From: Kondoa malvinella
Taxonomy: Eukaryota > Basidiomycota > Agaricostilbomycetes > Agaricostilbales > Kondoaceae
DNA: 64,000 nt
NCBI GenBank assembly: GCA_039545315.1
Contig: BCIM01000001.1
Location: 3,071,783-3,135,782, forward strand
Direction of reading: 5' to 3'
Every line of letters begins with the position of its first letter. The stretch's first letter is position 1. Shown one piece after another: positions 30,738 through 42,113 of the stretch. The notes beneath the pieces are model-generated. The model was not told the DNA's origin. It was given only the letters and a program-made list of their open reading frames with translations, and made no database searches. Made by a program: the position numbers and the translations under genes.

Positions 30738-33627
30738 CTATAGCTCAATTTCGCATATCCTGATGGACCGATCCTCGCTTCCGCTAGCTAGGCGTAGCCG
30801 ACCCTGAGGAGGAGCAGGCGAGAACGCAAGCCGAGTGACTGCTGATGCATGACACAATCTGTAATCTACGTTAGCTCTGAACAAGCTCGCTGGCCAAGGG
30901 GCTTACTCGGCTGGCAAGCTCTGCAAAAGCTCGACTTCTGTTGATGAGAGATCCGCCGGTTTTATGGTGGAAGACCAGCTGTACAAGTACGTTGAGCCAG
31001 CTTCTGTTCCCGCAGCTAGCACGATCCTATTGACCAGATATAAGAGATCACCAGAATGTTGGTGCAATACACTTACTTGTCGCCCGATTGACAGGCTGCA
31101 ACAGCCATAACCGCATCGGGAAGAGGCAATGAAGCAGCCATCTTCCAAGAATCTGCGTCGTCCGATAACCGACTCCATAATTTGATCTTTCCTGAGATCA
31201 GCAGAATTTGCGTGTCTGTTGTTTACACGTACAGACTTGTCTCTCGAAGCAGTCGCAAACACGCTCGAGCTACCACACCAGCACGCATCCCATATAACAC
31301 GCGAGTGGGCTTTAGGCGCAGAGGCTATTGGTACGAAACCAGCTGATCGATGATAAGCATCATCCGAGAGCGTTGACACCGGACTCACTATTTGGGTCCG
31401 TGTATTTGTGCAAATGCCAACTCCGATCCCTCCCCACAGACAATATCAGTTGATCATCGGGCGAGAAAGCGATTCTAGTGATAGACAGCGAATGACCACT
31501 AAGCTGAGCTGAATGAAGGCGCCAGTTTGAAGTATCTCGTAGATGCATGGTAGCGTGTTCCGCTGTTGTTGCTTTACATGCGGAGGCCAGCCATTGGCCG
31601 GAATGTGAAGTTGCTAGTGTTCGAATTTCGTAGCCGTGTCCGTAGAGTTTCTCGAACCTGCTAGACTGTCAGTCCTGCCTCGTCCAATGATCGGAAGCTT
31701 ACTCTGGCCAAAGTGTAGATGATAGAAGTTCTTCTTCCAAGGGTGGTCGAGGTGATTCTCCCAAAGTACTAGGCTTGAGTATAAGAGTTTGTCCTTCTTC
31801 CAATTGCTCGTTGCCTGAATCACAATCAGCTTAATCGTTATATCGCCAAATGGACTGACCGTTATTCACCGCCCTATTCGACAATCCCAATGGAGGTACA
31901 ACAGCAGCCATGGGTCTCTCCTCCACGGGTAATTGACAGCCGGTCAATCTCTGAGCAGAATCGACGAAATTACTGCTCGCTTCAAACAACCTGACGATGG
32001 TTTCTTCTGCTCCGGAGGCAAATTTCAGCCCAGTCGCAGTATCGATGATGGCTAAAGCATAAATATCGTGACCGTGGATTTGAGGTCGAGCTATTTCATG
32101 CCATGTTTCTTTGCCATCGCGTTTCCAAGGTGCATGAAGACGAGAAGTTTGATCCAGGCTGTCCTCCTCATCAGTATCATCACTATCTAAAAGAAAAGGG
32201 ATGCGCACGAAGTAGATATCAACCACTCTCCCTTCCCTTGCCAACTCAAATCCCTAACTTCCTTAAAATGACCACTTAACCCTGGTCCAGGCATCCACTT
32301 TTCCCCTCTGATCCAAGAATGCACACTTCCACCCCAATCATGACATGCCACACCATTTCTAGTCCATAAAGCACCAAAGAAGCCAAGACCGGGCGTCGCG
32401 CCTAATTCTCCGAAACGAGTGGAAGACATCCATAAGTTTGAAGAGGGTGAAAAAGTCCATAGGATCAGACTTCGATCAGCTGAAGCCGAGAGTAGTTGCG
32501 GTAATCCTTCTTTTGACGTTGGAGAGAATGCAAGGGAAGTGACCCAGCTTTCATGGCCTAGCAGTACACTTTCGCTGGATACAGAGTAGAGAGAATCGGA
32601 AGACGTAAAAGTCTGCGAGCGAGTTTGGATCTCTTCTTCGTCTAAGAGATCTAAACCTGTAGGTTGTTCAGCTTGGGTGGTAGGTGAGATACGCCATAGT
32701 CGAATATAGTAATCTTGTGAGCCTGAAGCGAGGAGGAGTTGGTTAGAGAGGGATTGCGAGAAAGTTAGGGTGCGGATCCAGTCGGTGTGTCCGTGCAGAG
32801 TTGCGCTTTTGGTGAGCTGCAGATGATCATTCGCTGCGTGATCGAAAAGCACAGAAGAAGACAAACTTACTGTGCCAGAGTTGTAGGTGTACAGGTAGAT
32901 GTTTGAATCCGTTAATGCCAGGGCTAGGAGGATACCTGTCAGAGAAGTGTACACGTAATCAGCGGATGCCGATATTCGAGCGCCCACCTGACCATTGTTC
33001 GGCAGCAGGCTGACCTGCAAAGCAGAAGCGAGCTTTATACCCAGCGTGATCGTTTGTGACCGAACAGGCGATTCTACCAATAAGTCAGCTGTATTTCCAA
33101 GACCAAGAGAGGGTAGAGTACTCACCTTCGCCAAGTGTGTAGGACCATACTTTGACTGTAGAATCTGACGAGGAAGTAAGGAGCAATATCTTGTTCTCAT
33201 CTTGCGGATCTTGCACGCTGCATAACGACACTGCGCCTTTATGAGCTTGCCAATTCGCTATGCAGCTCCACTATCATCTCATCAGTTCGTTCAATAGCGT
33301 CAAGGAAGGACTCACTTTGCTGTCATGCCTCCAAACTCTCACTTCGCCTGCAGCATCACCGCTGACTATCACCTTTTCGTTGCCCTTGACGTATTGAACG
33401 ACAGTCACATCACTCTTATGCCCAGGTAAAGCCGTGTGAACGCCTTCTTGCCCTCCCTGGCTAACAAATCAGTGAAATGTAAATCTGTCCAAAATATCAC
33501 TCACAGCCCAGAAAGCGATCAAAGGACCAGATCCAAAGACGAATTCATCGTACGAGTTGTTATCAAAGACATTTGTAGCTCTGTTGACTGCGCAACTTGT
33601 ATATATTGGTCTGATGGACGTCGACAT
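30738..33627 (-). CDS. ELP2: Elongator complex subunit Elp2 (WD repeat)
   Basis: WD40 scaffold of Elongator, which modifies wobble uridines of tRNAs. The first exon encodes MSTSIRPIYTSCAVNRATNV, then FVFGSGPLIAFWA. Next come HKSDVTVVQYVKG and the WD unit VSGDAAGEVRVWRHDSK. Later markers are HGHTDWIRTLTFSQ, LLASGSQDYYIRLWRISP, GHESWVTSLAFSP, LLSASADRSLILWTFSP, GHFKEVRDLSWQGKGEWLIS and SGAEETIVRLFEA, ending LASGSEDRSIRICEIEL. At least ten introns. The start codon lies 23 bp from that of the divergent uL22m gene. Confidence 0.9.
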
Positions 33628-33650
33628 GTGCTAACCTTGGAACGACCAAC

Positions 33651-34574
33651 ATGAGTGCAAGAAGAGGTAAGGGACTGAAGCCGTACTCGGGAAGATACTG
33701 ATGCGTTTGTATAGCGGCCAAAGCAGCGAGTGAAGCATCAAAGTACGTTTCTGATCCGTAATGCATGAAATATCACTAATTTTGTTATTTGAGCAGACAA
33801 GCTTCCAGTTCAGCATCAGCAGTACCGAACGAACGATGGACGCCTCTGACGCCCATGAGACGAGCTTCGAAATACATGGACGCAGTCAAAAATGCTGCAC
33901 CGTTACAGAATGATTCCCTACTTTTCAATAAACGCAGAAGGGACGCTGTGTTGAGAGGTCAGGGGAGCATGTGGGATCGACTGGCAGAGACTGTTGCTGC
34001 TGGTAAAGTCAAAGAAGAGACTGTGATAAGGAGGGAATTGGATCGACCTACTGAAGTGAGACTATCCTTCGTCTAGTATCTATTGAGATCTTCGCTGACA
34101 TCTCAACTCTAGCACAAATACTCTACAGCCCGCTTCAAGATCTCCCTTCGAAAGCTAAACGACATTTCTCGCCTGATCGCGCACAAACCAATAGACGTAG
34201 CGATCCTCCAAATGGAAATGTCAGATAAAGCCGCTTCTTCTCGAATTAAATCTACACTATGTCTGGCACGAGATCACGCCGTTGCAAAAGGTTTGAAGAG
34301 GGAAAGGTTGGTTGTTGATGAAAGTTGGGTGAGCAAAGGAGGAGCGTTGAAGAGGATAGATCCGAAAGGAAGGGGCAGGATGGGAGTGAAAGAGCATAGA
34401 AGTAGTGCTTTGCATGTCATGCTCAGGGAAGGCCAGACAAAGGAAGAGTTGACAAAGGAGAAATATAATAAACTGCTCAAAGCGAGGTTGAGGACTGGTG
34501 CCGGAGTGTTTAGGGGTCAGCAATTAATTAGGAATGGTGGATTGGATCAGGGCAGGGGCAGTCAGATGATATGA
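33651..34574 (+). CDS. Mitochondrial ribosomal protein uL22m
   Basis: Mitoribosomal large-subunit protein lining the exit tunnel. The first exon is tiny (MSARR). Joining it to an acceptor before CTTCCAGT gives MSARRASSSASAVPNERW, a basic/Ser-rich probable targeting peptide. The core reads KYSTARFKISLRKLNDISRL, IAHKPIDVAILQMEMSDKAA, TLCLARDHAV, and the beta-hairpin part RIDPKGRGRMGVKEHRSSAL. The last codons and stop lie inside a (GATAT)n microsatellite. An intron at about 34055-34112 separates RELDRPTE from HKYSTARF. If the tiny exon is wrong, the protein would start within 33789-33880. Confidence 0.85.
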
Positions 34575-34591
34575 TATGATATGATATGATA
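34563..34591. repeat. (GATAT)n microsatellite over the uL22m stop codon
   Basis: Five consecutive pentamers of the type GATAT/ATGAT. The TGA stop at 34572-34574 is part of the repeat. Confidence 0.9.
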
Positions 34592-34814
34592 GGTTTGCGT
34601 TCATGCCATTCACACTTGTGTCGCGCTGACCGAATTTACTAGCAGCTAGTCCAGCTGGGACAATGTACATGTGTGCATGCTCTATCCCTTGTCGTTGTAC
34701 GGTCCAGGCTTCTCCCGCTTCCCTACTTCCTACGCAGTTCCTATCTGTCATGTCTAGCTCTCTGAGCGTGCAAGCTGTCGCTCTTGCTCTTGCTTCCTGC
34801 CTCCAACTCTATCG

Positions 34815-35149
34815 ATGAACGTGCGTATTGCTAGATCGCTGCGTGATCCTGCAATTGGCTGTAAGCCTAGGATCTACCGAGCTATTAGGAATCTATCAGA
34901 GTTTGTAGGAGCTCTCACTGATGGGCTTAAATGGAAGTGCATCTTAAAGAATGGCGCTTGGCAAGACATGCAGATGCAAACTTTGGATGTTGCTAAAGAC
35001 GAGCATCTGATTGATCAATTGCTTGCTTTCATGGTGAGCTTTTCCTTTGATGACAACAAGTACTGGTTTCAATCTTTGAACAGATGCTAGCTGATGAAGA
35101 GGAAGCTAGATCCGTCTTCATTGTTGTTGAGAGGTTGCAAGCTGTCTAA
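34815..35149 (+). CDS. Small orphan protein (94 aa)
   Basis: Two exons, 34815-35033 and 35084-35149, with a clean 50-nt GTGAGC...ACAG intron and frame continuity. The product starts MNVRIARSLRDPAIGC and ends EEARSVFIVVERLQAV. It is soluble and mixed-charge, with no signal peptide and no recognised domain. Support is the ATG, the intron and a stop in frame; expression data are lacking. Confidence 0.5.
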
Positions 35150-35392
35150 TTCGGGCTAGGCATTTTCACTATACCCTTCATCACACGATTATTTTGCATT
35201 GTTGCCTTTTGCGATTTCCCTCTCCTACTTAGACTCTCAACCAGGTGATGCCTGTTGATCTGACTGCAGACGAAGTCGGCGCTGCCGAGATTTCGCGACA
35301 CGGGACAACAGTCATCCGGGACGTCTTCAAGACATCCAGATTCATGCTATCTTACGCGGTTGCTCTCACACATCCATCTTTCCAGCTTCAGC

Positions 35393-36492
35393 ATGGTCTG
35401 TTCAAGCTCGCACAGATGCTCTTCAGCCTATATTGATGATTACAACAGTTTCTCAATCGCTCAGAATACGACAGAGGTGTCAGTACTTGGTCACCAGAAG
35501 GGCGACTCTTTCAAGGTCTGCTGTGACATCTCTGCCTCTATTCAGCTCTGACTACTTAGCACAATAGTCGAATATGCTATCGAAGCCATTAAATTGGGCT
35601 CAACGACCGTCGGCGTGCAAACAGCTCAAGGTGTCGTCTTGGGCGTAGAGAAGCGCACGCAATCCGTTCTGTTGGAATCAAGTTCGATTGAAAAGATTAT
35701 GGAGATTGACAACCATGTTGCGTGTGCTATGAGCGGCTTGGTAGCAGATGCGAGGACAATGGTGGATCATGCACGGGTTACTGCTCAGGTTCGGTCCTTC
35801 TTCACTATGACAGGGCTGAGGGCTGAGGATGGCGTAGAACCATCAATTCACTTATGATGAATCAATCAAAGTCGAATCCGTTACTCAGGCAGTGTGTGAT
35901 TTGGCTCTACGGTTTGGTGAATCGACAACAGACGATGATCCTCTTATGGTGCGTCGCAAGCTCTGCATATCTTCAGACCCTTACGAGTAACCATAATCCA
36001 GTCACGACCTTTCGGTGTAGCCCTCCTCATTGCAGGCTGTGATGAGAATGGTCCACAATTGTGCGTTTGCGCCCTTACGTTCAGTATAACAGCTGATGGA
36101 AAGCGCGGAAATTGTCACAGATACCACGCAGATCCTTCAGGTACTTTTGTCCGCTACAACGCCAAAGCAATCGGGTCAGGCTCCGAGGGCGCTCAACAAG
36201 AACTCGAAAACTCCTGGCACAAGGTCTGGCCTCGTCCTTTTCCTTGTGCCTCATGCTGACGATTACTGAACAGTCATTAACACTAGAAGAAGCTCAGGTC
36301 CTCGTTCTAAAAGTCTTGAAGCAAGTCATGGAAGAGAAGTTGGATTTCAACAATGTGCAATTGTGTCAGGTCGTGCCGAACGTCAAGAGAGGTTACAAAA
36401 TCTTGTCGGAGCAGGAATTGAAGAGCGCGATTGAAAGGTTGGAGCCGACAGAGGTGGATGTTGCGCTCCAGCAGGGGCAGGGGTCTTCGTAA
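35393..36492 (+). CDS. PUP2: 20S proteasome subunit alpha-5 (PSMA5 / Pup2)
   Basis: Alpha-ring subunit of the 20S proteasome. Sequence blocks [127 protein letters not shown] and [22 protein letters not shown] are typical. The only fitting start is an ATG at 35393-35395, immediately followed by a 53-nt intron (35396-35448, GTCTGT donor). The first coding exon is therefore the initiator codon alone, and exon 2 begins with the conserved Phe-Leu of the alpha-5 N-terminus. Several further short introns. The C-terminus is a Gln/Gly-rich tail. Confidence 0.88.
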
Positions 36493-36615
36493 TGACTGAT
36501 GCAATGATATGCAATTCAGCGAAAGATGTGGTCCGATCGACAGGATAGCCAAGCATGATACGAGAGCACATATAATATGGATTACAAGACGATACTGAAT
36601 TACCATAGGGGACAG

Positions 36616-38267
36616 TTAACTCCCGTAGGGCTCGATAGCCTCTGAATATTGAGTTACCTGCTGCTTATACCACACATCCCCTTCGAGCTCGTATCCTGGA
36701 TAGCACCAATGATTGCCTGTGCCCTCGTTCCTCTTGTGTTTGTCTAACTTTGCATGCGCAATACGGTGATTGAACGCGACTGGTACGGTGCAATCTGAGC
36801 ACAGCAACCTGTATACACCTCCCGGCCTCTGCATATACTTATCGGTATAGCGAATGCAGACCTAAGATTTGCTTACTCTCAGCTGAGAACACACAGACCT
36901 GGTCAGTCATCGTAAAGATAGAATGCAGACTTCTACAGACGTTGAATTTCCCCACCGCTGCCGCTTCGCTGGTCTTCATAGGTACATAGGCATATCCCGC
37001 TTGCTGGAGTGATGGCGGCGGCTTTCTGGTAGCAGGCTCCTGGGCAGGGACCGAAGACGAAGGTCCAGCTGCCACAGGGGGAGTTGCTCCTGCACGTCTC
37101 TTCTGCACTCATGTCAGTGCTATAGTCCCTGGTAGAAGTACAGGGCGATACATACATGGGGATTGCCGGGATAATTCGTTTGTGACGAAGTGGGTCGCGG
37201 ATGCTGGGCCGCCACGTACCTGTACTTGCATTCAGTATCATATGCCACTGATTGCAGCAAGTTGCGTACTGTTGAGCGCCAGGCACAGGACTCTGCATCT
37301 GCATCTGCAAATTCTGGTGATGATGATCAAGGGGGAGCTGCTGATTTGAGCCTTCGAGAACTGCTTGATGGGCAGCCCGGAGCTGTTCGAACATTTGATG
37401 CGTAGCCTGATGCTCGAGACGTTCTTTGTTGAGCTCGGCGTTGTGTCTAGCACGGAGCATGTCCCTCTCGTGGTTGAGCTGCTGTTCATGTGCAGCACGG
37501 AGTTGGCGTATCTCTCTTTCATGTTCGGCCTTGGCAACATCGATACGTGCTTGATGTTCAGTCTGCATGCGCATCTGGTAGGCTTTTATAGCTGCTTGAT
37601 GATTCGTAGCCAGATCACTGCTCGTTTGATGCATGGCAAAGAGCTGTTTACGCCAGTCTTCTAGCTGTTCTCCGTGCTTTTGGTGCATTCTCTCCCATTC
37701 TTGCGAATAGGCGTCTAAACGCTGCTTATGTACGGCGAGGGGCGTTGCAGCTCGATCGATAGGCTGATGCTATTTCCCATCAGGTTTGCCTGTCAGGCTC
37801 TTGATACACAAGTCGGTTGAGGCAAAGCTTACCTCAGCAGCAACAGCCGGATTGGACCCATGCAAGAATTGGTCAGGAAATCCAGGCTGATACACTTCAG
37901 AGGCAGCCTAGAGCAGAGCATCTTTCACGGGCTTACATCAGCGTACAGCTCAGCGGCGGAAACCATCATGTGCTGGCAACTCTTTACATTAGCATACGAA
38001 GCATCGCCACAGTGGCCTACTTACTTCTTCCATGTTTAGCTGGTAAGCGTTATGTCCTCCCGGAGTTTGGTAGTGCGGATGAGCAGAAGGCGGCATATGC
38101 GGCTAGCATGCCTTAGATTAGAAGGGTCGACGAACGTTCGTTCGAATGCTCACCTGTGCATGCGTTGACTCTTGCAATGGCGATCCGGCAATTGGTGTTG
38201 GCAGCCGCCCATAGGGGTCAATCTTGAATGGAGATGATTGCTGGCCAGAATGTCCCTGACCGGACAT
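36616..38267 (-). CDS. Coiled-coil / C2H2 zinc-finger orphan, paralogue A
   Basis: Unrecognised family. The N-terminus MSGQGHSGQQSSPFKIDPYG and PHMPPSAHPHYQTPGG are Pro/Gly/His-rich. They are followed by AASEVYQPGFPDQFLHGSNP and a roughly 130-residue Gln/His/Ala-rich coiled coil (segments such as HEREIRQLRAAHEQQLNHER and LEHQATHQMFEQLRAAHQAV). After a Pro/Ala linker, the C-terminus carries a single U1/matrin-like finger, CSDC then H-x5-H (C-x2-C-x11-H-x5-H, in LLCSDCTVPVAFNH), and ends with YKQQVTQYSEAIEPYGS. Several introns. Layout and finger match the gene at 40238-41407, so the two are tandem paralogues. A nucleic-acid-binding role is inferred from the finger only. Confidence 0.7.
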
Positions 38268-38729
38268 GTCGATCTGTTATTGAAAGCGAACAAGGACTTA
38301 GATGAAGGCAACTTGTAAGATAAAGAACCAAAGAGAATGGCTAGAATAAGGATGAGAGCTATCGAGAAGGATGAGAAGGGATAGCTGGTGGTAAGAGACA
38401 AGCCTGTCGAGCTCAGGTCATAGAGAGCACGGCGCAGCGGCGCCAGGGAGAAGGTTGTTTCCAAGTTGATACTACAAAGGGCATTCTGTTCTTTGAAATG
38501 GCAGATTCGACTTGCGGTCGAGCTGACGCTAATCACTATAGAGAGGGGAGGGCAGAGGGTACATATGATAAGGATCGAGCGGTCGACAGATTGAATTCGA
38601 CCTATGGCTTTCGTGACGATTTGGCCAAGAGGCAATGCAATCTTCCGTCGTCGAACAGGCAGGGCAGATGAAGAGCAGAGAGAATAAGCGAATGTCACCG
38701 GTCATTTCTTGTAGGTTGCCTTGTATGCC
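38268..38729. promoter_or_regulatory. Upstream region of paralogue A
   Basis: Contains a 23-nt block (38474-38496) shared at 21 of 23 positions with the upstream region of paralogue B. It starts ACAAAGGGCATTCT and ends TCTTTGA. Otherwise no feature recognised. Confidence 0.5.
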
Positions 38730-39041
38730 TTGTCCTCCTGCATCTCAATATTGCTGCACGACAGGCCCAACGACAGACATCTTGATCACGAGCAAGAGCG
38801 TACGGCGAATTCGCTCACGCAGACTCAACTCCAGAGAGACTTGTTCGATTTCTTGCTCCAAGTTGCACGTTCTGCCGATGTTTTCATGGTGACAACCAAA
38901 TTTGAAGATACAGGCACTTCTTCTGCAGGAATTCTCAACATGCTATCACTTGGAGACCTTGAAGCCTTGATGCACGCAAGTCTGAACGAGAACAGAAGGC
39001 CAAACGAATTGCAGCAATTGCTCGACGAAATCGCTGGCTGA
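38730..39041 (+). CDS. Small hypothetical ORF
   Basis: Open frame ending at TGA 39039-39041 with coding-like composition: RHLDHEQERTANSLTQTQLQ, DLFDFLLQVARSADVFMVTT and SLGDLEALMHASLNENRRP. No ATG at its upstream end, so a 5' exon must exist if it is real; I could not place it. No family recognised. Confidence 0.35.
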   Translation: MSSCISILLHDRPNDRHLDHEQERTANSLTQTQLQRDLFDFLLQVARSADVFMVTTKFEDTGTSSAGILNMLSLGDLEALMHASLNENRRPNELQQLLDEIAG

Positions 39042-39064
39042 CACAGCATCAATCTCTATAGACA

Positions 39065-39990
39065 ATGCTGCTGTCTACCACTGCTATCCGAGCTCTCTTT
39101 GTTCAGGCGTCGTCTTCGAAAAGAGTCGTTGAACCCGTTCAAGGCACAAGTGCGGCTCATGTCACGGAAGTGTAAAGCTGTCTACGTGTCTGCAATGCTA
39201 TCAAATGCTTTCGGAGTATTCCTCTCCTCTAAGATATAGAGAGACGCCCTGTCTTGCCGCTAGTCGCATCGCTTGGCCGCTTCATCAGGCAGCAGTCGGC
39301 TTGCTCTATCGCCTTCAAGTCAGTAAGCCTTGGCATCCGTCCTTCCAGAGCTCTAGAGACGATCAACATGGTCCTGGGCTTGCTTGCTCGCTCTCATCAT
39401 CCTTTACCGGAATCGAAGAATGTATCTTCCTGACACAAGTTCGAGCTGGTGGGCTTTCGCAGCATCAAGCTGGACCAAAGTCGAGTTCCCGAAGTTCCTC
39501 GTCTGTATCTGCGCGAAGTTTGTTATCGATGCTAGCATGCGAGGACTCGCATTGTCTGAACTTGGGCATCCAGCCAGCTTCACTTTCTTCGGCTGTCTGA
39601 CTTATATGGCGCATTTGCTGGCAATGTGCCATTCTAACACTCGTCGCATCTACATAGAAGTCGATGCGATTGATCTTGGGCGATATCAGCCTTGGGGCTA
39701 CGAGGGTCGCGACAAGCTTGTCCTTGATCGTTCTACGTTGCGCACAATGCGAAGTGGTCTTTTGCCGCGTCCATGTGTGTCTATCACCTCTGTATCTGCT
39801 AATCTACTTACTTAGTGTTCCAGGCCGACACGTAAAGACTCATGAAGCACCTTGCAAAGAATGCCTGCATCCGGATGCTGCTCGTGTGCACACTCCTGTT
39901 CGACAGCTAGATGGGCATGCTTCTTTACCTCATTCGGGCAGCCCGTATTGGCAATACCTCTTGGCCAGTTCAACTCAATACAAGCGCTAA
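39065..39990 (+). CDS. Hypothetical gene, exon structure uncertain
   Basis: A long frame (about 39384-39773) encodes KFLVCICAKFVIDASMRGLA and RRIYIEVDAIDLGRYQPWG. A 49-nt GTGTGT...CCAG intron joins it in frame to RHVKTHEAPCKECLHPDAAR and a stop at 39990. The ATG at 39065 (MLLSTTAIRALFVQ) is a possible start, but the exons between 39150 and 39430 could not be resolved and other frames are also open. No family recognised. Confidence 0.35.
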
Positions 39991-40237
39991 AGAGCCTCTG
40001 AATGGAGGCCACAGAGTCGAGGTTGCGAAGAGAGGACACCGGCATAGAGAAATGCAACGTCAGTAATTGAGCAAGCGACTTGTTCCGGTCTAGCTAGATA
40101 TACAGAGACTACGAATGCAGAGGAATACAAATCTGGTAGATGTGAAAGTGTGTACAAGACGGAGGTAATCCATGATTGTCTATTCTGAGTTGCCATTCCT
40201 TGACATGTCGGAACACAATCGCGCAGCTTCGCGATCG

Positions 40238-41407
40238 TCAAGGAGAATTTGACTTTGCGATCTTGTAGTAGATCGGACCATTGTGTATATAGTTCTTGAA
40301 TTGCGACCGCCGAGTATCGGCTTCCGGTGTATTCGATCTTTGCTGATGGCCTTGTGTGAGGACGTGATTATCCCATGAGTTCATCTTGCACTGCATCTGG
40401 CTGTTACAGTCCGAGCACCAATATCTGTACTTGTCGAGCTGTTCCTGTATTCACATGTCTATTCAGCTCGCGCTAGCTGCATTGCATACTTCAGAGCAGC
40501 ATACTGTCGTCATCTAAATCACGCAATAGTCAGTATGTCCGTCTTGTGTACATCTGAAAAAGGTGTGGCACCTGTAAGGGAATGTCCTTCGCTTCTACTG
40601 CCGTCAAAGGATCATAAAGCTTGGACTTGACCGTCATTGTGGGCGGTTTATATAGGTCAGGAGATGGGGACGCATGACGGTGACTTGGAGGTTGGAATGG
40701 CGGCAACGGCAGCTGCCCGGTCTACACTCCAGATCAGCATCGCAGAGTGCTCGTTGCAGAAGATGACACAAACAGATGCATTGTTTGGCAGACCAAGATT
40801 AGGGCTGTGGCCAGGGTAAGGTTGCGCGAGGGTGACCGATGCTAAATTACCGGTATGCAGCGGGACCATATGTGCATGTCGGACATCGTGTTGCGGGTCC
40901 TGAGATGCGAGATACCTGTCAACCGTAAGTCAGTCAGTATCGCTGTTTCCGTTAACATCAGCGTGTACTGTCCGTAAATTTGATGTTGATGAGTAGCAAA
41001 AGCTGCCTGATGGGCAGCAACCAATCCTGCATGCTCTTGGAGTTGAGCCTGCTGCAGTTGAATATGCTGGTCCAAGTGCTGCTGATGCAGATCCTTGACC
41101 TGGGCAAGATGGCGTTGGTGCATGTCTGCCATGGTTTGGTCGAGCGGGACTGCATGCAGTCCTCCAGGTTGCCCAGGATAATCGTGCTGTTATCAACGAG
41201 TTACAGACAAGCAAGATGATAGGATCGGAGCTAACCTGAACATGGTTGAAGACAGGCGGAGCGTTTCCGCTCCCACGACCCGCTCCTTGACCCAGGTATG
41301 ACTCGTCGTGAGTCTGATCTGGGTGGTTCTATTAATTCTGATGAGTAAAAGGACAGTACGGAAGGGAACAGATCTACCTGGGAATTGTTAAAAGGCTGCC
41401 TGCTCAT
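40238..41407 (-). CDS. Coiled-coil / C2H2 zinc-finger orphan, paralogue B
   Basis: Tandem relative of the gene at 36616-38267. The first exon encodes MSRQPFNNSQ. Later exons give NHPDQTHDESYLGQGAGRGS, HDYPGQPGGLHAVPLDQTMA and a Gln/His-rich coiled coil (DMHQRHLAQVKDLHQQHLDQ, HAGLVAAHQAAFATHQHQI). The last exon encodes the finger WCSDCNSQMQ...NHVLTQGHQQR (C-x2-C-x13-H-x5-H) and ends YYKIAKSNSP. The coiled coil is shorter than in paralogue A, and the middle exons between 40500 and 40850 are not firmly placed. The CSDC motif, U1/matrin-like spacing, Gln/His coiled coil and a shared upstream motif support common ancestry. Confidence 0.65.
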
Positions 41408-42113
41408 ATCGAAGTTTATGCTAAAGTAGTCGCAAGAGGAGAGCAATTTGAGGTGAGATTGAGGTCCTGGTTGGAAGTAAAAGAGATAGAGACGCCTATT
41501 AAGATACATGGGAAGAATTTCGCTCCTTCGTCCGTACAAAGGGCATTCTCCTCTTTGACTTCATAGATCCGGTTGACTTTAGAGTCCGTGTAGCTCGTAT
41601 AGAGCGAGAGCGAGTATTGAGGAAGAGTTCTGAACCAGCATGATCAAAGACGAGAAATCGCATAATGATAAGAGAGAACGGGACAAATCCGCGGAAAGGG
41701 GATCGATGCAAGCTTTCGCTGCTGAATAAGGAGCAAAGCGAGATGGAGATAAAGACAGAGACAGGACGTATGGGCAAAGGTGAGAACATATTCTAGGAAA
41801 TGCCTTGTTTTCGTACCGAATCGGATATTTCGACAATGCGCTTGTGAAAACAGGATCAAGACAGATCAGGGCGGATCGATAGAGGAGTAACGACTGGTCC
41901 TTGGTGCAAGTCCCCAAGTCCACCCAGCGAAGCAAGATGAAATCGCTGGCAAAGACAATCGGGATGCAGAGCCCACCCATATGAAGCGTCTTGAATGAGG
42001 TAATTGTTTGCGCGACCAAACGTTCAGTCTTATAGCTAGGCGTGACGAGTAGATTTCTTCAACTTGTATTGACAGGACCAAATCGTTCCGAATGAATACC
42101 CAGCACTCGAAGT
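41408..42113. promoter_or_regulatory. Upstream region of paralogue B
   Basis: Holds the 23-nt block 41536-41558 shared with the upstream region of paralogue A. Minus-strand frames at 41579-42019 show no coding features and were not called. Confidence 0.5.

Noticed and set aside
38150..38698. Minus-strand ORF upstream of orphan A
   Set aside because: Starts without ATG, hydrophobic-looking but without family features; overlaps the shared upstream motif.
41579..42019. Minus-strand ORF upstream of orphan B
   Set aside because: No homology or splice support; lies in a likely promoter/leader region.
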